Program-made: the position numbers and the translations under genes
Notes under the pieces: model-generated
Told to the model about the DNA's origin: nothing
The model's input: the letters and a program-made list of their open reading frames with translations, nothing else
The model's database searches: none
Source: Massilia phyllostachyos
GTDB taxonomy: Bacteria; Pseudomonadota; Gammaproteobacteria; Burkholderiales; Burkholderiaceae_D
Direction of reading: 5' to 3'
Assembly: GCF_021044825.1 (NCBI RefSeq)
Contig: NZ_JAJNOC010000002.1
Span: 829,902 to 893,901, forward strand
Length of the DNA: 64,000 bases
In this document: positions 16,997 to 25,693 of the stretch, piece after piece
Position numbering within the stretch: the first letter of the stretch is position 1
Layout: each line of letters opens with the position of its first letter

Positions 16997-17095
16997 ATGA
17001 ATAAAACTATATACAAAGTGACACGCCGACTGGCGCCAGCGCTGACCGTTGTGTACCGCGCCATGCAGATCGTAAAGTTGCTGATTAGCTGGTGA
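16997..17095 (+). CDS. Possible 32-residue peptide gene
   Basis: An ATG at 16997 opens a 32-codon frame. The product is basic at the start (MNKTIYKVTRRLAPALTVVY) and hydrophobic at the end (IVKLLISW), with the look of a small amphipathic or membrane-active peptide. The ribosome binding site is weak (GACGG). It lies 30 bp after the 70-residue frame. It may be chance in an otherwise gene-free stretch. Confidence 0.25.
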   Translation: MNKTIYKVTRRLAPALTVVYRAMQIVKLLISW

Positions 17096-17541
17096 AGGGC
17101 CAAACAGAACAGGTCCCAACACCGCACGAAGACGCGCAACCTCAGCGGGGCCTCAGGCAATCCGGCGGAACGAAATCGCGACTATCGCTGGCCCGCACAT
17201 CAAAAGCGTACAGTTCGGCGCGACAACTCATGCCGTACCAATAGCTGAGAATCTGGCGAAACCGTTGTACCTAAAGGTAGTGGCGTTGGGAGTGGTCCGT
17301 GAAGATGTACCTAAACCTATAGACCCGGCGTTAAAAAAGGGCCTTTTACGCCGAGTCGCCATGTTTAGGTACGTTGAGTATGGGGTTTTAGGTACGAGCG
17401 CTGCTAAATTAGGATGAAGTTGCAGTATCTATAGACATAGCTTGAAGAAGCTTAAAGTACGCATAATCTATATTATGTTAAATCCGATCTGCCGAGCCCA
17501 ACCCGACAAGCTCCCTACCGCACGACTCCACCGTCACCAAA
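17096..17541. other. Gene-free stretch at the island/chromosome border
   Basis: Apart from the repeat block at 17267-17395 no credible gene is seen here. Base composition falls (A+T-rich around 17400-17490, for example ATAATCTATATTATG) compared with the genes on either side. CTATAGAC occurs at 17316-17323 and again near 17429-17436. Confidence 0.5.
17267..17395. repeat. Four GTACCTAAA boxes, two direct and two inverted, around an imperfect palindrome
   Basis: GTACCTAAA occurs at 17267-17275 and 17307-17315. Its complement TTTAGGTAC occurs at 17364-17372 and 17387-17395. The two pairs point at each other (spacings 40 and 23 bp). Between them GGCGTTAAAAAAGG and CCTTTTACGCC (17327-17352) form an imperfect palindrome. 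This is what the binding sites at the end of an integrative element, an iteron/operator cluster, or a recombination site can look like. Confidence 0.75.
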
Positions 17542-17570
17542 GAAAAAAGCCGCAGGCTCCCACCCGCGGC
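17542..17570 (-). terminator. Rho-independent terminator of the TonB receptor gene
   Basis: On the minus strand a 7-bp stem AAGCCGC/GCGGCTT (17547-17572 including flanks) is followed by a run of T (plus-strand A at 17542-17548). It lies about 30 bp past the receptor stop codon. Confidence 0.8.
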
Positions 17571-17601
17571 TTCTCCCAGCTACAAGCTCAGCAACTCAAG
17601 C

Positions 17602-20600
17602 TCAGAACTTGTTGTTGTACTCCACCGTAAAGCGCCCATACCGCGGCGTCTGGGTCGACAACACCCGGTGGTAGCTGTCCAGCAGCGTCGCGGTCGAGCC
17701 GCTGTTCAGCTGTTCCGAGATCGACTGGACGGTCTGGCGGTTCATCACGTTGAACACGTCCAGCTTCACCGACAGCCCCGGCACGAACGACGGCATGTAG
17801 GCCAGGTTCAGGTCCAGGCGCGTGGTCCACGGCAGACGGCCTTCGGAACCGCGCGGCGCCGGGCGGCCGAAGCACGTGTCGTAGTACGAGCCGTAGCTGT
17901 GCGCCGCCGGCACGGTCGGGTCCGAGCCGAGGCAGTTCTTCGGACGGCCAGATTGCGCCAGCAGGTTGCCGCCGGCCATCCACTCGGGCGTGATCTGGTA
18001 GAAGCCGAAGGCCTTCAGCTGGTGGGTGCGGTCGTTCGGGAGCGGGCCGTATTTGCCGCGCATCAGCTCGGGCTTGTCCCAGCTGACCGTGTGCGAGACG
18101 TCGAGCTGGCCGATGTCCGACTGGGTCTGCCCTTCCGTATTGCCGTAGTTCTTCGACCAGGTGTAGTTCACGCGGGCGTACCAGCCATTGCGGAACGGGT
18201 GCTCGAGGAACAGGTCGACCGCCTTGTAGGTGCGCTTGGCCTCGTCGAAGCCGAGGTCGGCCTTGCTGAGCTTGACTTCAGTCAGGTTGGTGCCGGAGTT
18301 GGCGAAGTCGACCAGGAAGGTGTTGTCCTCGCCCGGGTTGAAGGCGGCGCAGCCGAAGCCGGTCCATTTCGAGGTGTTCACCGTCGGATTGCGCGCCAGC
18401 CAGGCCTTGAACGGGCGGTCGTCGCACATGTCGTCGATGGTCGAGCGCAGCGTGCGGTAGGTCGCGCGGGCGCCGAAGGTGATGTCCGGCGTGAACGCAC
18501 GTTCGAAGCCCAGCGTGATCTCGTCCTGGTAGGTCGGGTCGAGGTCTTTCGCGGCGACCGTGCTCGGATGCTTGGTCTGGAAATACTCGTTGTTGGTCGA
18601 GAACGGCGCCGGCGCCAGCGGCACCAGGCCTTGCGGCGCGCCGGTCGCCGGGTCCACGCCGGTATAGGTGAAGGACTGGGTGGTAAACAGCGAGCGCGAG
18701 GCGCCGCGCACCGAGATATTGGTCGGCACCTGCACGAAGTAGCGGCCGGCGGTGCCGAACACCTTCATGCTGGCGTCGCCGTTGACGTCCCAGGAGGCCG
18801 AGAAGCGCGGCGCGATCTGGTCCTTGATGTCCATGAATTTCTGCTTCTCGCCGTTGCGGTTCTCGAACTGCTCGTTGCGCACGCCGAGGGTCAGGATCAG
18901 GTTCTTGGTGGCCTGCCAGCGGTCCTCGATGTACTGCGCGGACTGGTCCGAGTAGGCGTCGGTGATCGAGGTGAACTTGGTCTCGGTCACGTAGTAGCCT
19001 TGCAGGCCGTAGCCGCCGCCGCTGGCCGGGGCCACGACCACGTTCTGCAGCGGGATCGGCGTGGTCGGCGACTGTGCGCTGCGCGCGTAGGTCCACAGGC
19101 CGCCGCCGGCGCGGTACACGCCCGCGTCCTCGGAGCTGAGCCGGTTCTCGTCGAGACCGGCGCGGATCGTGTGGTTGCCGAGCTTGTACTCGAGGTCCAG
19201 GCGCGCCGATTCGACGGTGTCGCGTCCGCCCGTCACCGGCACGTTGCCGCTGACCGGGTTGGGGTTGACGTAGTTGGCGGCGATGGCCGGCACGCGCGCG
19301 GCCACGGTGGACGACACCTGGTACACGTTCGGGTTCACGCCGGCATAGGTGCCGTAGGTGTTCTCGTGCTTGGTGGTCGAGCGGCCGTACAGCGCGGTGA
19401 TTGTCAGGTCGTCGGTGATGTTGCCGGTGTACTTGGCGATGTTGACGATGCCGCCGACCGGGGTCTCGCCCGAGAAGTTCTTGTAGTGCTCGCTCGCGCC
19501 GGTCACGCCGTTGCGGGCGCGGGTCTCGTAGTTGTAGCCGGACAGGTACTTGTCCTTCTTCGAGGTGTCGCCGAACCCGGTGTACTCGAGACGGTGGTTG
19601 TCGTTGATGTTCCAGTCGAGCTTGACCAGGTAGCGAGTGGTGTCGGTTTCCGAATCTTCCCAGCCGCGGATGCCGGCCGAGGTGTTGGTGCGCAGGCCGT
19701 TGACGGCGTTGGTGCCCGAGAAGTCGGTGCGCGACTGTTCCACCGAGCCGAAGAAGAACAGCTTGTCCTGGATCAGCGGGCCGCCCACGCTCAGGCCCAG
19801 CAGCTTGCGGTCGGTCTCGTTGTCCGAGCGGCGGCGGTACAGGGTGCCGTCGGTGGCGGCGGTGTTGGTGGCGCCCACGCGCGGGTAATAGATGTCGACC
19901 TGGCTGGCCGCCAGCTTCTTCGGCTCCCACTGGGCGATGCCGCCCACTTCCCAGCGGTTGGTGCCGCTCTTGGTCGTGATGTTGGCCACGCCGCCGACCG
20001 AGCGGCCGAATTCGGCGCCGAAGCCGCCGGTCAGGATCTGGGCCTGGCCGATCGCGCCGTACGGCAATTCCATGTAGCCGAGCTGGGTCAGCGGGTTGGT
20101 GACCGGGAAGCCGTTGACGTAATAGGAGTTCTCGGACACGGCGCCGCCGCCGAAGCTGTTGGCGCCGTTCGGGTAGCGGCTGTCGCCCTGGGTCGTGTTC
20201 GGTGCGATCAGGATGATCGACTCGACGTTGCGGGCGATCGGCAGGTTCTGCAGCTGCTGCGCGGTGAAGATGGCGCCGTTGTTGGTGTTGCTGACGTCGA
20301 TCGCGCGGCGGCGGCCGACCACCTGCACCTGCTGGGTCGTGAACATGGCTTCGGCGCCCTGGCCGATCAGGACCTCGACTTCGCGGGTCTGCACCACTGC
20401 GCCGTTACGCACCAGCTGCACCGAATAGCGGCCCGGCGGCAGCGAGGTGGCCAGGAAGCGGCCGTTGCTCTCGACCGTCGTGGTGCGGCGCAATTTGGTG
20501 TCGAGGTTCTCGATGACGACCGTCGCGCCGGCCGGGCTTTCGACCGCGCCATAGACGTTACCGGTGGTGTTCGATTGCGCCAGTACCGTCGAACTCATTC

Positions 20601-20667
20601 CCAGAGTCAGTGCGGTTGCACCGAATGCGAGGACGAGCGAACGGGCCAGTTTCGTTTTCACTGCCAT
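17602..20667 (-). CDS. TonB-dependent receptor, Oar-like, with carboxypeptidase regulatory-like N-terminus
   Basis: This is a 1,021-residue outer-membrane protein from the ATG at 20667, which has AGGAG eight bases upstream; the frame is open further up but without a start signal. The signal peptide is residues 1-30 (SSTVLAQ). A CarboxypepD_reg-like domain (about 32-110) is followed by a plug domain (about 120-260) and a 22-strand-type barrel to the terminal Phe (VEYNNKF). Oar-like receptors take up large ligands such as peptides or glycans using TonB energy. No TonB/ExbBD or degradative enzyme genes are adjacent, so the substrate cannot be guessed. It is single-gene with its own terminator. 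Confidence 0.93.
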   Translation of the reverse strand: MAVKTKLARSLVLAFGATALTLGMSSTVLAQSNTTGNVYGAVESPAGATVVIENLDTKLRRTTTVESNGRFLATSLPPGRYSVQLVRNGAVVQTREVEVLIGQGAEAMFTTQQVQVVGRRRAIDVSNTNNGAIFTAQQLQNLPIARNVESIILIAPNTTQGDSRYPNGANSFGGGAVSENSYYVNGFPVTNPLTQLGYMELPYGAIGQAQILTGGFGAEFGRSVGGVANITTKSGTNRWEVGGIAQWEPKKLAASQVDIYYPRVGATNTAATDGTLYRRRSDNETDRKLLGLSVGGPLIQDKLFFFGSVEQSRTDFSGTNAVNGLRTNTSAGIRGWEDSETDTTRYLVKLDWNINDNHRLEYTGFGDTSKKDKYLSGYNYETRARNGVTGASEHYKNFSGETPVGGIVNIAKYTGNITDDLTITALYGRSTTKHENTYGTYAGVNPNVYQVSSTVAARVPAIAANYVNPNPVSGNVPVTGGRDTVESARLDLEYKLGNHTIRAGLDENRLSSEDAGVYRAGGGLWTYARSAQSPTTPIPLQNVVVAPASGGGYGLQGYYVTETKFTSITDAYSDQSAQYIEDRWQATKNLILTLGVRNEQFENRNGEKQKFMDIKDQIAPRFSASWDVNGDASMKVFGTAGRYFVQVPTNISVRGASRSLFTTQSFTYTGVDPATGAPQGLVPLAPAPFSTNNEYFQTKHPSTVAAKDLDPTYQDEITLGFERAFTPDITFGARATYRTLRSTIDDMCDDRPFKAWLARNPTVNTSKWTGFGCAAFNPGEDNTFLVDFANSGTNLTEVKLSKADLGFDEAKRTYKAVDLFLEHPFRNGWYARVNYTWSKNYGNTEGQTQSDIGQLDVSHTVSWDKPELMRGKYGPLPNDRTHQLKAFGFYQITPEWMAGGNLLAQSGRPKNCLGSDPTVPAAHSYGSYYDTCFGRPAPRGSEGRLPWTTRLDLNLAYMPSFVPGLSVKLDVFNVMNRQTVQSISEQLNSGSTATLLDSYHRVLSTQTPRYGRFTVEYNNKF

Positions 20668-21029
20668 GAACAATCTCCTATTGACCATTATCTGCCACCG
20701 TGTGTGGCGGGCTGATGTTCCTCGCGGCGCAAGCGGGTCTTGCGGGCCTGCCCGACCGTGGGGAGCCAATAGATTCTATTTAGTAAAGACGCGCGCGTGA
20801 GCTCGGTCATGCAAAATGGATATGCACGCTTTACAGGCGCGCGGAGCATGGAACACGTAAATTTGCGTAAATATCGAGGAGATATGAACCGATCTCACAC
20901 GTGATCGCCGAACATGCTGTATTGACGTTTGGGTCAGCTAAACAATTTAGATTTGAAACTGTTGTGCCGCTACAACTTATAATGCGCAGCGCGCCGTCGC
21001 GCTCCATCGCTTGGCAGAGAGCGGGAGCG
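20668..21029. other. Upstream region of the TonB receptor gene (362 bp, no gene)
   Basis: This holds the receptor's leader and promoter. It is markedly A+T-richer near 20860-20990, with plus-strand TATAAT at 20979-20984 and TTGAAA at 20954-20959 (19-bp spacing, reading away from the receptor and so perhaps fortuitous). No RNA structure or binding site was recognised. Confidence 0.35.
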
Positions 21030-21893
21030 CTAAGGAGCGGAGCACCACAGTACCGCGGACGCATCGTCCGCCGCCTTCACCACCGGAGCGGCGCCGGCCC
21101 TGGCTGCCGTTTCGTAGCGGCGCAATTCGTCGAGCGCAGCCTGCAGGCCGTGCTCCGTACAGAGCGCGAAGAGGCTTTCGGGTGTATGCAAACCGTAGGT
21201 GTCGACCAGGCGGAAGAAGCCGTCGCTCATGACCAGCACCGACGCGCCGGCCGGGGCCTCGACCGTGTAGCGGCGCGGACCGAAGCCGCCTTTCGGCCGC
21301 AGGCACAGGGCATTGGTGTGCGCCGTCGTGTTCTGGAAGACGCGGCGTTCGCGCAGCATCGGCAGCAGGCGCGCCATCCGATCGGCCGGATCGTCGATGC
21401 CCGCGGCGCTCAGGCGCGCGACCTCGGCGCGCACGATCGCTTCCTGCGAATTGACGAAGGGATCGAGATCGCGCACCACGCCGTCCGGACCGCGCATCAG
21501 GATCGTGCAGTCGCCGAGGCAGTACAGGTCGAGCCGGTGGCCGCCGTCCAGTGGACGCACCCGCACCCAGCTCAGGGCCGCGATCGGCCATGCATACAAC
21601 GGAATCTGCCGTCCCGCGACGTGTTCATCGAACGTTAGGCTGACTGCAGCAACCGACTGCTCGACAGCCTCGTCCTGCGCCATGCCGGCGCCGACCGCGG
21701 CGCCCAGCGCTTCCGCAAAACGGGACACGAACCAGCACACGTCGCCCTGGACGGGGTCGATGTAATCGCGCTCGGCGACCGAGGTGGCGCCATCGAGCAC
21801 GATGAGATCGGTGCCGTGGGTCGTTTGCATGGCGCCGGCCCAGTCTTCGTTATGATGCGCCGTGGCGCCGGACGTAAGTGCTTCGAGATGCAT
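21030..21893 (-). CDS. PP2C-like serine/threonine protein phosphatase
   Basis: This is a 287-residue soluble protein with the PP2C metal-site motifs in order: NEDW near residue 15 (first Asp pair region), IVLDGATS (about 31-38), YCLGDCTI (about 124-131), VLVMSDGFFRL (about 218-228) and AADDASAV (about 276-283). These Asp residues bind the two Mn/Mg ions. It should remove phosphate from Ser/Thr of proteins, but no kinase is adjacent. The ribosome binding site is poor, and an A+T-rich region with a TATAAT-like -10 (minus strand, near 21964-21969) lies upstream. It could be a degenerate phosphatase, but the main motifs look intact. Confidence 0.8.
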   Translation of the reverse strand: MHLEALTSGATAHHNEDWAGAMQTTHGTDLIVLDGATSVAERDYIDPVQGDVCWFVSRFAEALGAAVGAGMAQDEAVEQSVAAVSLTFDEHVAGRQIPLYAWPIAALSWVRVRPLDGGHRLDLYCLGDCTILMRGPDGVVRDLDPFVNSQEAIVRAEVARLSAAGIDDPADRMARLLPMLRERRVFQNTTAHTNALCLRPKGGFGPRRYTVEAPAGASVLVMSDGFFRLVDTYGLHTPESLFALCTEHGLQAALDELRRYETAARAGAAPVVKAADDASAVLWCSAP

Positions 21894-22111
21894 GGGTGTT
21901 CTTGAGGAGAGGTGTCGGATGGGGCGTTATCATACATACCCGGCGCACGATCTCGAACTCGACATTATATATGCTAATGTCGATTGAAATTTGGCATGAT
22001 CATTCTGCTAGTTCGCCACTAATAGTAAATATATTCTCGCACTTGCGGCGTCTTTTCCCGTTGGGTCCGGCAAGCTAGAATCTGGACCATTTGCCAACCC
22101 GTTCCCATCGC

Positions 22112-23632
22112 ATGCAGCGTTATCTCCCCGTCACGCCCAAGGGCCGCATCGTCCTCTTCATCGCCGTCCTCTGGCTGGCCGCCCTCGCCCTCACCCGTCC
22201 CAACAAGGGCGGCGACTTCCAGGAATACGCGCTGATGGCGATCGCTTTCTCCAGCCACGGGAGCCCGGACATCCGGCCGCAGGACATCACGATCTCCGAA
22301 CGCCTCTCCCCCGAGGTCGGCTTCGTCGAGGTCCACCGCCGGCTGCGCGCCGGGATCGCGCGGGGCGACAAATGGCCCTTCCCCGGCTTCGTCGCCGGCC
22401 AGCATGGCGGCCATTATGCGATCCACTTCTTCGCCTATTCCGCGCTGGCCGCGCTCCCCTTCAAGCTGCTGGATGCGATCGGCGCCCCACCCTTCAAGGC
22501 CTTCCAGATCGTGAACCTGGCGGCGCTGACGATTCTCGTGCTGGCCCTGTACCGCTTCAGCGCCTCGGTCAAACGTACGGTGTTCGCCACCCTGTTCTTC
22601 CTGTTCTCCGGCGGCTTGCTGTATTCGAACTGGTGCAGTCCCGAGTTCATGACGGCCAGCGCCCTGCTCGCCGCGATGGTCTACTCGATCATCAATCGCC
22701 CCTACCTGGCCGCCGTGCTGGCCGGCGTGGCGGCGATGCAGAATCCGCCGCTGCTGTTCTTCTCGATGTTCGCGCCCCTGATCCGCATCGCCTGGGTGCG
22801 CGCCGACGAGGATCTGGCGTGGTCCGCAGCATTGCGCCGCGTCGTCACGCGCCACACGGTGCTGGCGTCCATCCTGCAGGCGGCGCTGGCCGCCGTGCCG
22901 GTGGCCTACAGCTACACCACCTGGGGCGTGCCAAGCATCATCGCGGCCCTGGCGACCTATCCGCCATTTATCACGCCGCTGCGCCTGGTCTCGTTCTATT
23001 TCGACCTGAACCAGGGCATGATCGTGGCCTTCCCGGTGGCGATGCTGCTGGTTGTGGCCCAGCTGTTCGCGCGCAATGCGCGGCGCTGGCTGCCGCACAC
23101 GCTGCTCGCGCTCCTGTTCAGCGTGGCACTGGCGATCCCTTCGCTGTCGACGGTCAACTGGAATTCCGGCGCCGCCGGCGTGATGCGCTACGCCTTCTGG
23201 GGCGCGATGCCGCTGATGTACCTGGCGCTCGGCTGGATGCACCGCGTGCCGCGCTGGCCGTTGGCGCTGCTGCTGGCCATGCTGCTGGTCCAGGCCGGCC
23301 TGGTGAAGTATGCGCGCAGCTACAGGCACGAGACCATGAGCCCGGCCGCGACGTTCATGCTGGAGCGCTTCCCTGCCCTCTACGAACCGGAGCCGGAAAT
23401 CTTCTTCGAGCGGCTCACGCAGCAGGACGGCTCGATGCGCCCGGACCGGGTGGTCGCGTATCCGAACCTGAAGCATCCGAAGAAAATCCTGTTCAATCAC
23501 GAAAGCGCGGCGGCGCACGCACTGCTGTGCGGGCCGGGCGGCCGGGTCGTGCCGGGCGATGCGCGCATCCATCCGCTCGGCTGGCGCTACATCGACGGGC
23601 CGCCGGTGTGCGCGCCTGCGGCGACGCCGTGA
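22112..23632 (+). CDS. Multi-pass inner-membrane protein, possible GT-C glycosyltransferase
   Basis: This 506-residue protein starts at the ATG at 22112, chosen over an in-frame TTG at 22091; neither has a clear ribosome binding site. It has about ten transmembrane helices over residues 10-430 and a C-terminal soluble tail of ~70 residues. The first loop carries an acidic pair (GGDFQEYALM), as in GT-C fold lipid-linked sugar transferases, and the pattern of helices also fits. There is no decisive motif, and no polysaccharide genes are adjacent. I treat it as an integral membrane protein of unknown function with a possible glycosyltransferase role. Confidence 0.55.
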   Translation: MQRYLPVTPKGRIVLFIAVLWLAALALTRPNKGGDFQEYALMAIAFSSHGSPDIRPQDITISERLSPEVGFVEVHRRLRAGIARGDKWPFPGFVAGQHGGHYAIHFFAYSALAALPFKLLDAIGAPPFKAFQIVNLAALTILVLALYRFSASVKRTVFATLFFLFSGGLLYSNWCSPEFMTASALLAAMVYSIINRPYLAAVLAGVAAMQNPPLLFFSMFAPLIRIAWVRADEDLAWSAALRRVVTRHTVLASILQAALAAVPVAYSYTTWGVPSIIAALATYPPFITPLRLVSFYFDLNQGMIVAFPVAMLLVVAQLFARNARRWLPHTLLALLFSVALAIPSLSTVNWNSGAAGVMRYAFWGAMPLMYLALGWMHRVPRWPLALLLAMLLVQAGLVKYARSYRHETMSPAATFMLERFPALYEPEPEIFFERLTQQDGSMRPDRVVAYPNLKHPKKILFNHESAAAHALLCGPGGRVVPGDARIHPLGWRYIDGPPVCAPAATP

Positions 23633-23737
23633 ACGCGCGCACGGCTGGCGCGCGCACGGCTGGCGACCAGCCGTTTGCACGCACGCGCCGCAGCGGGTAA
23701 AAAGGCACATGCGAACTGATCACTCGAAAGGATGAGC

Positions 23738-24016
23738 ATGGGTACTACCGTGAACAACACGACCGCGGAATCGACCAGGGTGCTGCTGGTCGGCGAAATG
23801 ATGGACGGCAGCTTCGACGCCAGGGTGATGGCGGAGACCGACGTGCCGTACACGAAATACTGGGACAACGAGCTGGAGCAGCGCATCGTCTACCTGAACC
23901 CGGACCCGGACCAGCTCAAGGCGATCGTCGCGGCGCTGAACGAGCGCCGCCTGTCGCTGGACGACCTGCAGAACTTCGGGGGATCAAGCGGCGGCACCTC
24001 GGACTTGCCGATCTAA
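23738..24016 (+). CDS. Conserved-looking small protein of unknown function (92 residues)
   Basis: The ATG at 23738 is preceded by AAAGG at good spacing; an ATG two codons earlier (23732) is too close to it. The product is a small acidic soluble protein with a central beta-alpha pattern (STRVLLVGEMMDGSFDARVM, then RIVYLNPDPDQLKAIVAALN) and a Gly/Ser-rich tail. No family is recognised. The last codons overlap by 4 bp the end of the convergent recombinase gene. Confidence 0.6.
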   Translation: MGTTVNNTTAESTRVLLVGEMMDGSFDARVMAETDVPYTKYWDNELEQRIVYLNPDPDQLKAIVAALNERRLSLDDLQNFGGSSGGTSDLPI

Positions 24017-25191
24017 TCTTCCGACGCAGGCAGCAGGCCGCCGCCCGAGCCGACGATCTCGTCGTGCCGCTCGTGGTCGCGTTTGTGCAGGTAGGCCGCG
24101 GTGGTGGCGATGTTGGCGTGGCCGGCCGTGTCCTGCAGGGTCTTCAGCTGCACCCCGCTGTTGGCGTGGTTGGTCAGCATGCTGTGGCGCAGCCAGTGGG
24201 TCGAGGCCTGGCGCAGGCTGGCGGCGCTATCGAAGTCGCCCTGCGCGTCGGCGCGCTCGGCCCCCGCCATGAACACCGCCTTCAGCGCTTCCGACGCCGC
24301 TTCGTCCGTAATGCGCACCGGTTCCTCGCGCCGGCTCGAGAGCACCAGCGGCGTGCGGTCGGCGCGGCCGGTTTGCGGCAGCAGGCCGAAGGCCTGGCGA
24401 TAGCTGCGCAAGGCCTCCAGCATCGGCGGCGGCACCGGCAGGCGGCGCGGCTTGGCGCCCTTGCCCATCACGTCCAGCCACCAGCGGCCGTCGCCCTCGC
24501 TGTAGATCGCGCCCATGGCGGCGCCGACGATCTCGTTCAGGCGCGCCCCGGTTTGGGCAAAGGCGGTCAGGAGGAAGCGGTCGCGCTCGCGCCGGCGCAG
24601 CGCCGCCGGGGTGTCGGCGCCGCGCTGCGAGACCGCGTCGAGCGCGTACCCGATGGCTTGCGGCGTCAGGTAGCGCGTGATGCGGCTGCCCTGCGGCGCG
24701 CGCACGTTGCGCACCAGGCGCGCCAGGTTGCGGCGCAGGTAGCCGGTCTGCTCCGCGTAGCCGAGCAAACCCTTCACGGCGATCATGGCCTGGCGCCGGC
24801 TGGCATCCGACAGGGGACCCGAGAACGGCCGGTAGCGCGGATCGTTGCGTGGCCACTTGGTGCGGCTGATCCACTCCGGCGGCGGGTTGCGGATGAATTC
24901 GCGGTAGGCATGCAGGTCGGCCAGCGTCAGCTGCTGGAAGGTTTTCTTCGCCTCTTCGCGGCACCAGGTAAGGAAGCGGTACAGTTCCTTCTGGGTGTTG
25001 GCGATCGAGCGCGGGCTGAGTTCGCCGTGGCCGATGTACTCGCGGGCCAGCTCGGCGTCGCTCTGCGCACTGGTGACCGGTTCGTCGCCGATCGGCCGGT
25101 AGACGCCGGCGCCGCGCACGCTGGCGGCCGCGCGGTCGGCGCGCTCCTCGTCGAGGGGCGGGTCGAGGTCGATGGGCAGGAATATCGGCAT
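24013..25191 (-). CDS. Tyrosine-type recombinase/integrase with LexA-box promoter
   Basis: This is a 392-residue recombinase. The N-terminal core-binding domain (about residues 60-165) contains SPRSIANTQKELYRFLTWC. The catalytic domain (about 185-385) has Arg in GARLNEI, Lys in GKGAKPRRLPV, the HxxR box HWLRHS, GHANIATT, and the Tyr in TTAAYLHK, so the active site is complete. It stands alone: there is no excisionase, no phage gene and no att repeat that I could see, and its neighbours look chromosomal. A perfect LexA operator covers its promoter (25205-25220), predicting induction by DNA damage, as for integron and some phage integrases. Confidence 0.9.
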   Translation of the reverse strand: MPIFLPIDLDPPLDEERADRAAASVRGAGVYRPIGDEPVTSAQSDAELAREYIGHGELSPRSIANTQKELYRFLTWCREEAKKTFQQLTLADLHAYREFIRNPPPEWISRTKWPRNDPRYRPFSGPLSDASRRQAMIAVKGLLGYAEQTGYLRRNLARLVRNVRAPQGSRITRYLTPQAIGYALDAVSQRGADTPAALRRRERDRFLLTAFAQTGARLNEIVGAAMGAIYSEGDGRWWLDVMGKGAKPRRLPVPPPMLEALRSYRQAFGLLPQTGRADRTPLVLSSRREEPVRITDEAASEALKAVFMAGAERADAQGDFDSAASLRQASTHWLRHSMLTNHANSGVQLKTLQDTAGHANIATTAAYLHKRDHERHDEIVGSGGGLLPASED

Positions 25192-25204
25192 GGAATCGAA
25201 AATA

Positions 25205-25220
25205 CTGTATTGATATACAG
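25205..25220 (-). promoter_or_regulatory. LexA (SOS) box
   Basis: CTGTATTGATATACAG fits the CTGT-N8-ACAG LexA consensus exactly and lies inside a longer A+T dyad (ATACTGTAT...ATACAGTAT). It ends 14 bp upstream of the recombinase ATG at 25191, where a bound repressor would block transcription. Confidence 0.85.
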
Positions 25221-25336
25221 TATATCATCCCGGTTTACCGGGAACCAAGCTAATGCGCTGTTTTTCCGGGACGAGGCGCGCGCGCTCCGCTGGCTCCCTG
25301 GCCGATAATGGATCGACACCACGACCAGGAGCCCCC

Positions 25337-25687
25337 ATGAGCCATTCGAACCAGAACGATCCATCCACGACGCTCGGCGTCGGCGGCGCCACCAGCGGCC
25401 AGCAAGGCGCGACGCCAAGTCACGAAACCCAGCAGGAAACCGGCGGCGGCGGCGGCGATGGCCTGACCCGCAACCAGGCCGGCGAAACGGCGAACGCCCC
25501 GGACGGTGCGGCGCCTGGCGGCAGGCCGCACCCCGAGGCGCTAGATAGCGCGATGACCAACGTGGGCCGCGGCGCGCAGGACACCCGCCCCAACCAGGCG
25601 GATCCGGACGCGCAAACAGGTACCGGCCTGGGCACCCCGGAAACCGGCGGCAACCAGGACGCTTCCGACCTGCCGCCGCGGGGCTAG
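25337..25687 (+). CDS. Disordered Gly/Gln/Asn-rich small protein
   Basis: This is a 116-residue hydrophilic protein from the ATG at 25337 with AGGAG seven bases upstream. It is nearly all Gly, Ala, Thr, Asn, Gln, Pro and Asp, with a GGGGG run and repeated NQA/NPG-like turns, no membrane segment and no Cys. It is probably intrinsically disordered and of the stress-linked type common in this group. It faces the recombinase gene divergently and is convergent with the PNPOx-family gene. Function unknown. Confidence 0.6.
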   Translation: MSHSNQNDPSTTLGVGGATSGQQGATPSHETQQETGGGGGDGLTRNQAGETANAPDGAAPGGRPHPEALDSAMTNVGRGAQDTRPNQADPDAQTGTGLGTPETGGNQDASDLPPRG

Positions 25688-25693
25688 CGCTTC

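Larger units (their letters stand above)
12612..17440. mobile_element. Older accessory island remnant (ietAS, kfrA-like, HNH, repeat block)
   Basis: Between the transposon end and the TonB receptor gene lie a broken IetAS pair, a KfrA_N coiled-coil gene, an HNH-type nuclease, two tiny frames and a block of four GTACCTAAA repeats. Such genes are typical of plasmids and integrative elements and unlike the metabolic genes to the right. No integrase or transposase of its own is visible, so the element type is unknown; its recombination genes may lie left of the window. The right boundary near 17267-17440 is inferred from the repeats. Confidence 0.5.

Noticed and set aside
17668..20715. A ~1,000-codon open frame on the plus strand opposite the TonB receptor
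   Set aside because: Its translation is Arg/Val/Gly-rich without any domain, while the other strand has a full receptor with signal peptide and barrel; high G+C codon bias opens such antisense frames.
22019..23710. A 563-codon minus-strand frame opposite the membrane protein gene
   Set aside because: It is Arg/His/Gln-rich without signal or domain; the plus strand shows regular transmembrane helices.
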